DNA of 64,000 nt from Bacteroidales bacterium (GTDB lineage Bacteria; Bacteroidota; Bacteroidia; Bacteroidales; Salinivirgaceae). Below the pieces are notes generated by a model. That model was not told the origin of the DNA. It ran no database searches and worked only from the letters and a program-made list of their open reading frames with translations. The position numbers and the translations under genes were made by a program. The DNA is taken from contig JAAYQU010000010.1 in assembly GCA_012519055.1 (NCBI GenBank), forward strand, positions 1-64,000. The letters are read 5' to 3'. Positions within the stretch are counted from its first letter, which is position 1. Every line of letters starts with the position of its first letter. Shown here piece by piece: positions 54,892-62,938 of the stretch.

Positions 54892-55428
54892 CTATGGTAT
54901 AACATTGTTCGTACTATCTGGCTTAGGAGCAAATGCTCTGAAGTGGAAAACTTCATTTAGCACCAATGTCTCATCTGTTTTCGGTCGTATTGCCTTTGTA
55001 ATTACAAAGGTGGTATCGTTTTGTATCTCGCCTATACTTAAATAAGCAGGCATTCCTCCTCCTGATGATGGATACCACTTTTCATATCGTATCTCATTAT
55101 CAATTATTTGAAAAATTCCCCAACACGATTTATGATTTTTAATCGTGTTAAGAAACGTTTCAGATGTAAATAAATCGGCTTCTAGCTCGTCAAACCCTAC
55201 TGAGCCAGGTCTTCCGCCACCACCGTAAAGTAGTAGCCCGTTTCTGTAAAAAAATAGTGTAGATATCACTGAGTTATTTAAATCCATCACATAATAGTAT
55301 CCATCAATTCTTAGCTGGTTTCCGATGTAGGGCTCTTTTTTTAGAGTCAGCTTATCATCTGCCAATATATCTCTTATACAGCTGCTTGAGTAAAGCAATA
55401 TTCCGATTAGTAGTAATATAAGTCTCAT
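54892..55428 (-). CDS. Lipoprotein of unknown function
   Basis: A 178-residue lipoprotein: MRLILLLIGILLYSSSC gives a lipobox ending at Cys17. The mature part is mainly beta ('GNQLRIDGYYYVMD', 'STLFFYRNGLLLYGGGG', 'IRYEKWYPSSGG'), a pattern of many small Bacteroidota lipoproteins. The ATG at 55428 is preferred to a TTG at 55443. First gene of a probable pair with the exported protein at 54341. Confidence 0.65.
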   Translation of the reverse strand: MRLILLLIGILLYSSSCIRDILADDKLTLKKEPYIGNQLRIDGYYYVMDLNNSVISTLFFYRNGLLLYGGGGRPGSVGFDELEADLFTSETFLNTIKNHKSCWGIFQIIDNEIRYEKWYPSSGGGMPAYLSIGEIQNDTTFVITKAIRPKTDETLVLNEVFHFRAFAPKPDSTNNVIP

Positions 55429-55563
55429 GATCGGTAGATTCAACTAATAAATGTAATTTATTTACTCACAAATTTAGCATAAAAAGTTGCGCCTACGAAT
55501 AATAATCTATACTTTTATTCATTTATTGTCAAGCAAAGTGGAGGACGGTTTGTAGAATTAACC

Positions 55564-56430
55564 ATGCCCAAAAAACGATTCAGAAAAATATACGTCGAGA
55601 TAACCAACGAGTGCAATCTCAGTTGTAGCTTCTGTTCAGTATCCGAACGGGAAAAGCTGTATATGTCGGTTGCCAATTTTGAGCTGATATTGCAAAAGAC
55701 GCATCAGTTTACCGACTATATTTATCTGCACGTTAAAGGTGAACCTCTTTTGCACCCGAACCTGAGCGATATACTCGATCTGTGCGCACAATACAAACTT
55801 AAAACAGTTTTGGTAACAAACGGAACTTTACTAAACAGCGCAAGCGATATTTTGATTTCAAAAACGGCTATTAAGCAGATTAACATATCGTTACACTGCT
55901 ATAGCGAGTTGCCGAAAAACCTGTCAAAAGAGCTTTACTTGCAAACCGTGTTCAGTTTTATAAGGTTAGCGCACAGAGAGACTGATATTGTAATATCGCT
56001 ACGATTTTGGAACCAATCTAATGACAGTAGAGAGACACATCTATCTAATACAGAGCTTTTTAGAGCCATTGAAACAGAGTTTAATTTAGATTTTAGCATT
56101 GCAGAAACGCTAAAACCCGCCGTAGGGTTGAAAATAAACGACAAGTTGTGGTTGAATTCCGATTTTGAGTTCCAGTGGGCTAATCTCTCTCTGCCTATTT
56201 TAGGAACCAAAGGAACTTGCTTAGGGCTACGTGACCAAATAGCAATATTAAGTGATGGCACGGTCGTTCCATGCTGCATTGATAGTGAGGGAGTTATTAA
56301 TTTGCAAAATATTTTTGAGCGCGACTTGCAGGAGATTATCAATTCCCCAAGAGCAACGGCTATTATTAACGGGTTTAGAAATTTTCAAAAAGTTGAGCCT
56401 CTTTGCCAAAGATGCAGGTTTTTTGATTAA
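55564..56430 (+). CDS. Radical SAM protein with SPASM-like C-terminus
   Basis: A 288-residue radical SAM enzyme. The [4Fe-4S] motif is Cys17-x3-Cys21-x2-Cys24 ('ECNLSCSFC'), followed by 'HVKGEPLLHPNLSDIL' and 'VLVTNGTLL' for SAM binding. The C-terminus has 'GTVVPCCIDSEGVINL' and 'EPLCQRCRF', a SPASM-like set of Cys for auxiliary clusters. SPASM enzymes often modify peptides, but no precursor peptide is seen nearby; the only close neighbour on this strand is hutD, 196 bases on. Substrate unknown. Confidence 0.85.
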   Translation: MPKKRFRKIYVEITNECNLSCSFCSVSEREKLYMSVANFELILQKTHQFTDYIYLHVKGEPLLHPNLSDILDLCAQYKLKTVLVTNGTLLNSASDILISKTAIKQINISLHCYSELPKNLSKELYLQTVFSFIRLAHRETDIVISLRFWNQSNDSRETHLSNTELFRAIETEFNLDFSIAETLKPAVGLKINDKLWLNSDFEFQWANLSLPILGTKGTCLGLRDQIAILSDGTVVPCCIDSEGVINLQNIFERDLQEIINSPRATAIINGFRNFQKVEPLCQRCRFFD

Positions 56431-56435
56431 TAATT

Positions 56436-56505
56436 ACGAGTTACGAGTTACGAGTTACGAATTATGAATTACGAATTACGAGTTACAAGTTACGAATGAA
56501 GAATT
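56436..56505. repeat. Tandem 7-base repeat (ACGAGTT/ACGAATT), ten units
   Basis: Ten contiguous 7-base units start 6 bases after the radical SAM stop: three ACGAGTT, then ACGAATT, ATGAATT, ACGAATT, ACGAGTT, ACAAGTT and two decayed units. Related GAGTTACGAGTTACG-type tracts are common between genes in Bacteroidota. Confidence 0.88.
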
Positions 56506-56537
56506 GTTAATTAGTTAGCTGATTATCATGTCAATAG

Positions 56538-56598
56538 CCATGACTTTTAAGTCGTGGAATGTGATTATGTGTGTGTTTAGTGGGCTTTAGCCCAAACA
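56538..56598. repeat. Two adjacent small hairpins
   Basis: CCATGACTT pairs with AAGTCGTGG (56538-56557, 2-base loop, one G-T wobble). Then TGTTT-agt-GGGCT pairs with AGCCC-AAACA (56574-56598). Both lie 30-90 bases before hutD and may be parts of dispersed palindromic repeats. Confidence 0.6.
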
Positions 56599-56626
56599 TG
56601 AAATAGAAATTAAATTATTCAAACAT

Positions 56627-57205
56627 ATGGAAATACTTGTAATACAGAAGCAATCACACAAAACAACAAACTGGTCGGGAGGAACCACCACAGAGCTTTT
56701 TATCTATCCAAAAGGAAGTGACTATCAAAAGCGAAACTTTCTGTTTCGTGTAAGCACGGCAACCATCGAGATTGAGGAGTCTCAGTTTACAAAACTTGCC
56801 GATGTAAATCGCGAGATAATGATTTTAGACGGAGAAATAGAGTTAATACACGAGGGGCGTTATTCCAAAACGTTAGGTAAGTTCGATACCGACACATTTT
56901 CCGGAGAGTGGGATACCCGAAGCATTGGCAAGGCTACGGATTTTAACCTAATGACAAAAGGTAACGTAAGAGGTCATATTAGACACTTGGGGTTAAGCGC
57001 AGAAAGTGCTCAAACAGTGAACTTTAGCACAAAAACACAGAAAGCTCTTTTTTACATCTATTCTGGCAAGTTACAAATATGTGACAAAATAGTAGATAGT
57101 GGCGATGTTCTATTTTTTGACACTCCGTCTAATCATGAAAACGTTGATATTAAGGCTGTCACGAAAGCGGATGTTATTGTTGTTGAACTCACCTTAATCA
57201 ATTAG
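56627..57205 (+). CDS. hutD: HutD/Ves family protein
   Basis: A 192-residue double-barrel cupin-like protein. HutD hallmarks are 'TTNWSGGTTTELFIYP', 'FLFRVSTATIEIEESQFTKL', 'REIMILDGEIELIHEG' and 'DFNLMTKGNVRGHI'. HutD accompanies histidine utilisation genes in Pseudomonas, where it may govern N-formylglutamate levels; Ves in E. coli is cold-induced. No other hut gene is in the window, so its role here is open. The TAG stop lies in an inverted copy of the CAATTG...CTAATTG repeat. Confidence 0.85.
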   Translation: MEILVIQKQSHKTTNWSGGTTTELFIYPKGSDYQKRNFLFRVSTATIEIEESQFTKLADVNREIMILDGEIELIHEGRYSKTLGKFDTDTFSGEWDTRSIGKATDFNLMTKGNVRGHIRHLGLSAESAQTVNFSTKTQKALFYIYSGKLQICDKIVDSGDVLFFDTPSNHENVDIKAVTKADVIVVELTLIN

Positions 57206-57232
57206 CAATTAGCAATGTGCAATGAACAATTG
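57199..57232. repeat. CAATTAGCAATTAGCAATG repeat (inverted copy)
   Basis: On the minus strand this reads CAATTGTTCATTGCACATTG and then GCTAATTGCTAATTG, matching the block at 16101-16135 in reverse order of one unit. It covers the hutD stop codon and lies 19 bases from the stop of the restriction enzyme. Confidence 0.75.
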
Positions 57233-57250
57233 AGTTAAAACTTTAAAGAT

Positions 57251-60199
57251 TTACCCCTTTTCTACTATTTCTATCTCCTCATCGGTTAAATCATATAGTT
57301 TATACACCATTTGGTCTATTTCGCGGTCGGTTGCAGAAATTTGTTCTGCGATAGTGGTAGCTTTCTCTTTTTCGGCGTGAAAGTAATCTTCCCACTCTGT
57401 CTCTTGTGCCAACGATAATTTAACTTTTCTTTTACGTAGTTCATTAAGGAACTCGTTGAACGAAAGTGTATGCCACTCTTGCAGCCGATTAGGTATTTTG
57501 TCAATCTCAAAACGGCGTTCAAGCATACGTGTAAATTTTTGCAATATTTCTTGCAGAGACTTGTTTAACGAAAGCATTTGGTCGGCTTTGTCGATAAAGG
57601 GTTGTTGGTCAATGTCTTTATATTTAAAAGGTGTTTTTTCACTTATAGGATTATAGAAGTGCATTGTTCTTATTGCCATTGCGAAGACAAAATGGAAAAC
57701 ATACCAGTTTATTAATTTAGAATTAATTATGCACCATGTGAATTTATTAGAAATCTCTAACTCTGTGCTTAGCTGATTTACAGTATTAGCTATAGTAGTA
57801 ACATTAATATGCTCCTTTGAGGGAATGCAAGCAGTTATTTTGATATGCTCAACAGGATACAATATGTGTGCAATAATATTTTGTACAATTAAAGTATTCT
57901 CCTTTATAAAAGCATTATCTGTTTGTACCCATTTTTTATCAATCTTGCCTTTGAATTTGTAAATTTCAAACCTATTAAATTCAGCACCTCCGATCATATT
58001 ATAATCTCCGTAGCTTGTTATGTGTTTTTGGTTAGGTACTCCTGCGATATTTTTGTAAGCTGAATTCAAAGAAGTACTTGAATTTAACATTTTTTTAGCA
58101 ATACTTAATGTCTTAGATGTTTCTCTTGCTGGTAAAAAATTGAAAATTTCTACATACTTGTTATCAACAAAATCTAACTCTTGTATTGTATTTTCAAATC
58201 TAAAGCCAGTTTTGTATTCCTTAGAATAACAATGAGATAAAGCAAAAATAACCTGTTCTAATAATACTTCATTCCATACTTTACCACAATCAATAACCAT
58301 ATACAAGTGTTTGTATATTTCATATCTGATTACATCCCAATTTGAAGCATACAATAAAGATTTAGGGACAATGTACGACAGAACCCCTTTCGTGTTAATT
58401 AAAGATTTCCCTATTTTAATAAATAAAATTGCTGTATCGTTTGATGCTATACCATATTTGTCCAAGTATCTTCTTTCCTTTTCTTCTAATTCTCTCCCTC
58501 TTACATACGGCGGATTTCCAATCACCACATCAAACCCTCCTTCAGCAAATACTTGTGGAAATTCGGCTTCCCAATTAAACGCTTTATCTCCTGCTACTTC
58601 GGGGTCGTCAATCAGTGAATTTCCACATTTAATATTGTCGTTAAGGTCGTTTAATTTTCTTTGCGGGCGTGCAGTGCGTAACCATAGAGAAAGTTTGGCA
58701 ATTTCAACACTCTCTTCGTTTAAGTCAACGCCAAAAAGGTTGTTTTCTAAAATACTAATTTCAATATCTCCAAACACAATAGAAGCGCCGGTAACTTTGG
58801 CAATAAGTTCATCTATATAGCGGTGTTCTTTGATAAGAAAGTCGAGCGCTTGATTCAGAAACGCTCCCGAACCACATGCGGGATCGCAGATTGTAAGTTT
58901 CAATAACCAAGCGCGATACAACTCTAACTTATTGAGTAGAGTTTTTTTAGTTGAAGTGTTTCTTTTTCTGTCTGTGATGTAATCTTCTTCTACAATGCCC
59001 AACTCCTGTTTTTTCTCGTCACACAATTTGCCAACTGTGTTTTCTACAATGTACTTGGTAATATATTTAGGAGTATAATATATTCCGTCTTTTTTGCGCT
59101 TTGTTTTGTTTTTATCAACCTCTTTTCCTTCGAGATTAGCTTTTATCTCCTCTATTTCGTTGAGTGAATGCTCAAAGATATGCCCCAAGATATTTACATC
59201 TACTTCGCTTGCATAGTCATAGTTGGATAGTTTTAACGTGTGTTCGTGTAACACAGCATCATCAATTATAATGGAATCGAGTATGGTGTCGGGTTTAAAT
59301 AGTCCGCCGTTGTATGCATAAACATCGTCATTTTTGCCTTTATGTCCAGTGTTCATATATTTGAAGTACAACTTAAATCGGTCGTATAGAGGTATATATG
59401 CATCTAACTCTTGCAACTGTTTCCATTGGTGCAAAATTTTTCGCATAGAATTGGGAGGTAGCAGGTTTCTGTCTTCGGCAAAGAAAATAAATAGAAAGCG
59501 GTCTAACAGTTTTTGAGACTTCTTGAAAAGCTCTAACTCGTCATGTTCGGGATTTAGTTTTACAATATTGCGAAATAGCTCTTGTTTAAATTGTGAATAA
59601 TCTTCGTACAACTTTTTAGTTATCTCATCTTCCTGACTGATAGAGGCTGTTTTTATTTTTTTTGGTAAATCGTCGGCGATATTTTCATAAGCCAAGCATA
59701 ACCATAATATTTTGAATTGTTCTTCAGTAAGCGCGAAAAGATTAAACTCTATGTGCTCAATGGCATTATCGATATAGAAACGAAGTTTCTCGAAATTAGA
59801 GATGATAACATATGTACAATCGGGTTGATTGTTTTTATATCCGAATGCTTGGTCTTCAACTTTATCGAGGTCGATGGTGTTTGTTCCTTTCAACTCTATT
59901 ACAGCCTTTACTTTGTTGTTTATGAGGATTGCCCCATCGGCTTTTTTTGAATCTTTTACGTTTTTGAATTCAGTAGTTAAGTTAAAGTTCTCTTGTGGAT
60001 TGAGTTTATAACCAAGAACGTTTACAAAAAGATCGTTTAAAAACCCTCCTTGATATTGCTCCTCATTGCTTTGTCGAATATTCTCCTGTATTTCAGGGTT
60101 ATGAAATGTTTTTTTGAATACCTCATAATTTGTTAATATATTTTCACTATTAAGATTGCGGAGATATTTGTTTAATACAGTTTGTTGAAAAAAAGCCAT
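57251..60199 (-). CDS. Type IIG restriction-modification enzyme (Eco57I-like)
   Basis: A single chain of 982 residues combining cutting, modification and recognition. N-terminal PD-(D/E)xK nuclease: Asp88, Glu102-Leu-Lys104 ('KAVIELKGT'). Helical linker to ~365, then an N6-adenine methyltransferase: 'GIYYTPKYITKYIVENTV', motif I DPACGSGAF (439-447) and motif IV NPPY (562-565). The C-terminal ~350 residues look like a TaqI/Eco57I specificity domain. All key residues are present, so it should be active. No separate specificity or methyltransferase subunit is needed. The target site cannot be read from sequence. The minus-strand AlbA_2 gene lies 141 bases upstream. Confidence 0.92.
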   Translation of the reverse strand: MAFFQQTVLNKYLRNLNSENILTNYEVFKKTFHNPEIQENIRQSNEEQYQGGFLNDLFVNVLGYKLNPQENFNLTTEFKNVKDSKKADGAILINNKVKAVIELKGTNTIDLDKVEDQAFGYKNNQPDCTYVIISNFEKLRFYIDNAIEHIEFNLFALTEEQFKILWLCLAYENIADDLPKKIKTASISQEDEITKKLYEDYSQFKQELFRNIVKLNPEHDELELFKKSQKLLDRFLFIFFAEDRNLLPPNSMRKILHQWKQLQELDAYIPLYDRFKLYFKYMNTGHKGKNDDVYAYNGGLFKPDTILDSIIIDDAVLHEHTLKLSNYDYASEVDVNILGHIFEHSLNEIEEIKANLEGKEVDKNKTKRKKDGIYYTPKYITKYIVENTVGKLCDEKKQELGIVEEDYITDRKRNTSTKKTLLNKLELYRAWLLKLTICDPACGSGAFLNQALDFLIKEHRYIDELIAKVTGASIVFGDIEISILENNLFGVDLNEESVEIAKLSLWLRTARPQRKLNDLNDNIKCGNSLIDDPEVAGDKAFNWEAEFPQVFAEGGFDVVIGNPPYVRGRELEEKERRYLDKYGIASNDTAILFIKIGKSLINTKGVLSYIVPKSLLYASNWDVIRYEIYKHLYMVIDCGKVWNEVLLEQVIFALSHCYSKEYKTGFRFENTIQELDFVDNKYVEIFNFLPARETSKTLSIAKKMLNSSTSLNSAYKNIAGVPNQKHITSYGDYNMIGGAEFNRFEIYKFKGKIDKKWVQTDNAFIKENTLIVQNIIAHILYPVEHIKITACIPSKEHINVTTIANTVNQLSTELEISNKFTWCIINSKLINWYVFHFVFAMAIRTMHFYNPISEKTPFKYKDIDQQPFIDKADQMLSLNKSLQEILQKFTRMLERRFEIDKIPNRLQEWHTLSFNEFLNELRKRKVKLSLAQETEWEDYFHAEKEKATTIAEQISATDREIDQMVYKLYDLTDEEIEIVEKG

Positions 60200-60340
60200 T
60201 GGTTCGAATTATAATTGTTTATGCAAACCTACGAAAACATTTGCTAATATAGAGAGTTAAAGGTTATTTTTCATGCGCGTTTGTCCGATTATGATCTTCA
60301 TTTATAGGGCATGACAATCAAAAAAAGTGTTTGCTTTATG

Positions 60341-60988
60341 TTAACTTTCATTGTTCGTTCGTTTTAGCGAATATACCGTTTTCGTGTCAACATTCTCATA
60401 ATCAATCAGGTCAATGGTTAACAAATCGACAATAATATCTTCAGCATGTTTTAGGTTAATCGAGGCTTTTCGACAAAATTTAGATATAGTTATATGCTCG
60501 TGCTCTTTTAGATAGTCAATTAAAATATTGTGCTCCCTTTCTAACTCTATAAACATGCCGAGAGGCGATTTTTTCTTTCTCCACGATTTAACTAACAATT
60601 TATTTGCCAATATATTATTATCATTTTGTCGAATATAAACCGTCCACTTTCCGTTTTCGTTTGGAGCAGAATAGGGTTTGTTGTTTCCCTTTTCAACAAT
60701 CACTTCAACTACGGTCTTTCCCTCAACTATCCATGTTTTTGCCTTACATCTGATTTTTGGACGTGTGTACATTTGCATAGCGGCATCTATCATATGTAGC
60801 TCCTCTTCGCTTCGCACGCCGGCAATAACGCCGTTGTCTTTTACGCCTATTAGGAGACGTCCGCCATCTGTGTTAGCAAATGCAGTTAGCGAGCGAGCAA
60901 TCTTTTTCGCATCTGTAATAGCAAACTTAAAATCTTGCTGCTGGTGCTCTCCCTCTTCTATTAGCTTATGTATGTAGTGTTTTTTCAC
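60341..60988 (-). CDS. AlbA_2 (Schlafen-type) domain protein
   Basis: A 215-residue protein with an N-terminal AlbA_2 domain ('EGEHQQQDFKFAITDAKKIA', 'LTAFANTDGGRLLIGVKDNG'), often annotated as an ATP- or nucleic-acid-binding divergent AAA_4 domain, and a C-terminal winged-helix-like part (~155-215, 'EHEHITISKFCRKASINL'). Such proteins are transcriptional regulators or defence factors. It lies on the same strand just upstream of the restriction enzyme, so control of that enzyme or a joint defence role is possible but is inference. Start is a GTG at 60988. Confidence 0.8.
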   Translation of the reverse strand: MKKHYIHKLIEEGEHQQQDFKFAITDAKKIARSLTAFANTDGGRLLIGVKDNGVIAGVRSEEELHMIDAAMQMYTRPKIRCKAKTWIVEGKTVVEVIVEKGNNKPYSAPNENGKWTVYIRQNDNNILANKLLVKSWRKKKSPLGMFIELEREHNILIDYLKEHEHITISKFCRKASINLKHAEDIIVDLLTIDLIDYENVDTKTVYSLKRTNNES

Positions 60989-61033
60989 GTGTTTTTTAAT
61001 TGTTGATAGCCACGTCTGCTCATTCGTTTAATA

Positions 61034-61085
61034 AGAGACAGGGCATGCCCTGTCTCTACTTGCAACTTTTACCTTTTACCTTTTA
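61034..61085. repeat. Perfect 24-base palindrome plus ACTTTTACCTTTT tract (copy E)
   Basis: AGAGACAGGGCA is followed by its exact complement (61034-61057). Relative to copies B and D the arm has changed from CGGAG to CAGGG, and the other arm has changed to match. The following ACTTTTACCTTTTACC tract contains the stop codon of the U32 gene at 61076. Confidence 0.82.
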
Positions 61086-62896
61086 ACTCTATTGATATTC
61101 ATCTGACACTTATTGCAATCAAATTCCAATTTGTATTTTCGCTCTTTGTGCGTTAAAAATAGTGGAAATTTTGGTAAATCCTGTTTGTTAGTTTTTTTTA
61201 GGCACATTCCAAGTTCAAACATAATGCAATATTTAGTTGTCATAACCGTATATTCGTCACTTTTGGGTTTCTCTACCTCAAAAGCATTTTCAACTACAGA
61301 AACGCCCCGTTTTTTATAAAATTGTTGCGCAAGACTGTTTGAGACGTTTTCTTGATAATCGACAGCTGATTTATAGAAATTAGATACTTTAATTTGTGTT
61401 ACATCTCGATTTTCGAGATGCAACGAGCGAATTTTATTCTCCAAATCAGTTGTTATTTCGCGCCTAATGCTGTTTATTGCCGATATGGGCACATGCGGAA
61501 CCGTATCGCCCTCTATTTCAATAGACTGCAAAACAAAACATGTGTCGCCAAGTTTAGAGAGCTGAGTTTGCCACGCCTCTCGCGCTTTGGCTTGATTTTG
61601 AGCAACTTCGGTAAATGCAATCTCCTTTTCTACTTCAACATCGCCCGATTTTGCTATGACCGTAATTTTTTGCGCTGTGAAATTAACCTTTATATCACAG
61701 GGAATTTTTCTGCCATTGTTCGACTTCTCAACCTGTTTAATAAATTCGTGGTCACGGTTTCTGTATATTTCGGTGCCTGTTTTTATTCCCTCGATATTTT
61801 GGGGCAGATAACCTTTCTCCGATTTTCCTACTATTTGCGTTCCCAACAGTTCACCTTGATATTGGAAGCATATTCCATCGCCATTTACAAGTACGATGTT
61901 GGAATTAATTGAGAACCAGTTGTTTCCGTATTTAGTAACCTTGCCAATATATTTCCCCATCGATTTTGGGGAGATTTCATTTATCAACCCCTCGGTTCTG
62001 CCTTTGTAGAAGTAGGTTGAACTTCCGCGGTTAAAACTCTTTTCAGGGTCGGGGCTAAAACCTATTGTGCAGATACCTTTTGAAGCTCTTTGATAATCAG
62101 GGTTTTTGCTGATAAAACTGTTCAGCAAATTGCTGTAATGTGCAGTTATGTTTTTTACGTATATTGAATCTTTAAGTCTCCCCTCGATTTTAAATGAGGA
62201 TATCCCCGCTTTTATTAAATCGCTCAGAATAAGGCTTGTATCCAAGTCGCTTAAAGAGAGCAGGTGACTGTTTTTCCTGATAACTTTCCCCTCTGAATCG
62301 ATTAAATTGTACGCAAAACGACACGGTTGTGCGCAATTACCCCTGTTGGCACTACGATTGCTCATATCGTAACTCATATAGCAATTGCCACTATATGAGA
62401 CACATAGAGCCCCGTGGATAAAGGCTTCTAACTCTAAGGAGGTGTTGTTTTTAATTTCGGCAATCTCGGTCAGACTAAGCTCGCGTGCTAAAATCACCCT
62501 CGAAATACCTGTATTTTCCCAAAATTTAATACGCTCAAAAGTTGCGTTGTTCGCTTGCGTACTCATATGAAAGCAGATAGGGGGCAAATCCATTTCCAAA
62601 ATTCCTGTATCTTGGATAATTATGGCATCGACACCTAAGTTCCATAAATCTATTAGTATGTCTCTTATCTGTTTTTCTTCATTGTCAAAAAAAATTGTAT
62701 TAACGGTTACATATACCTTAACATTAAATAGATGAGCATATTTAATTACCTTTTCGATATCGGCGAAATTGTTTGTTGCCTGTTCGCGAGCACCAAATTT
62801 TGTAGCACCCATATAGATAGCGTCAGCTCCATGATTTATGGCATCAATGGCTGTTGCTGCGTTTCGTGCAGGTGCTAATAGCTCGAGTTTTTTCAT
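61076..62896 (-). CDS. U32 family peptidase-like protein (RlhA/YegQ type)
   Basis: A 606-residue protein of the U32 family, which includes the E. coli 23S rRNA C2501 hydroxylation factor RlhA and tRNA hydroxylation factors TrhP. N-terminal barrel: 'LELLAPARNAATAIDAINHG', 'ADAIYMGATKFGAREQATN', 'VTVNTIFFDNEEKQI'. The signature 'EAFIHGALCVSYSGNCYMS' and 'SANRGNCAQPCRFAY' holds the Cys likely to bind an Fe-S cluster. The C-terminal extension ('KYCIMFELGMCLKK', 'FDCNKCQMNI') adds more Cys. Most likely RNA modification with prephenate as donor rather than proteolysis; which RNA is unknown. Confidence 0.88.
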   Translation of the reverse strand: MKKLELLAPARNAATAIDAINHGADAIYMGATKFGAREQATNNFADIEKVIKYAHLFNVKVYVTVNTIFFDNEEKQIRDILIDLWNLGVDAIIIQDTGILEMDLPPICFHMSTQANNATFERIKFWENTGISRVILARELSLTEIAEIKNNTSLELEAFIHGALCVSYSGNCYMSYDMSNRSANRGNCAQPCRFAYNLIDSEGKVIRKNSHLLSLSDLDTSLILSDLIKAGISSFKIEGRLKDSIYVKNITAHYSNLLNSFISKNPDYQRASKGICTIGFSPDPEKSFNRGSSTYFYKGRTEGLINEISPKSMGKYIGKVTKYGNNWFSINSNIVLVNGDGICFQYQGELLGTQIVGKSEKGYLPQNIEGIKTGTEIYRNRDHEFIKQVEKSNNGRKIPCDIKVNFTAQKITVIAKSGDVEVEKEIAFTEVAQNQAKAREAWQTQLSKLGDTCFVLQSIEIEGDTVPHVPISAINSIRREITTDLENKIRSLHLENRDVTQIKVSNFYKSAVDYQENVSNSLAQQFYKKRGVSVVENAFEVEKPKSDEYTVMTTKYCIMFELGMCLKKTNKQDLPKFPLFLTHKERKYKLEFDCNKCQMNINRVKR

Positions 62897-62938
62897 TAGT
62901 TAGTTGTTTTTGAAAACGTCTGACTTAAAAAATTTTTT

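Noticed and set aside
56436-56505. Possible CRISPR array
   Set aside because: Units are 7 bases, contiguous and without spacers, and no cas genes are nearby; it is a simple tandem repeat.
57251-60988. Genomic island or prophage carrying the restriction gene
   Set aside because: No integrase, transposase, tRNA or direct repeats flank the region, and neighbours are ordinary chromosomal genes.
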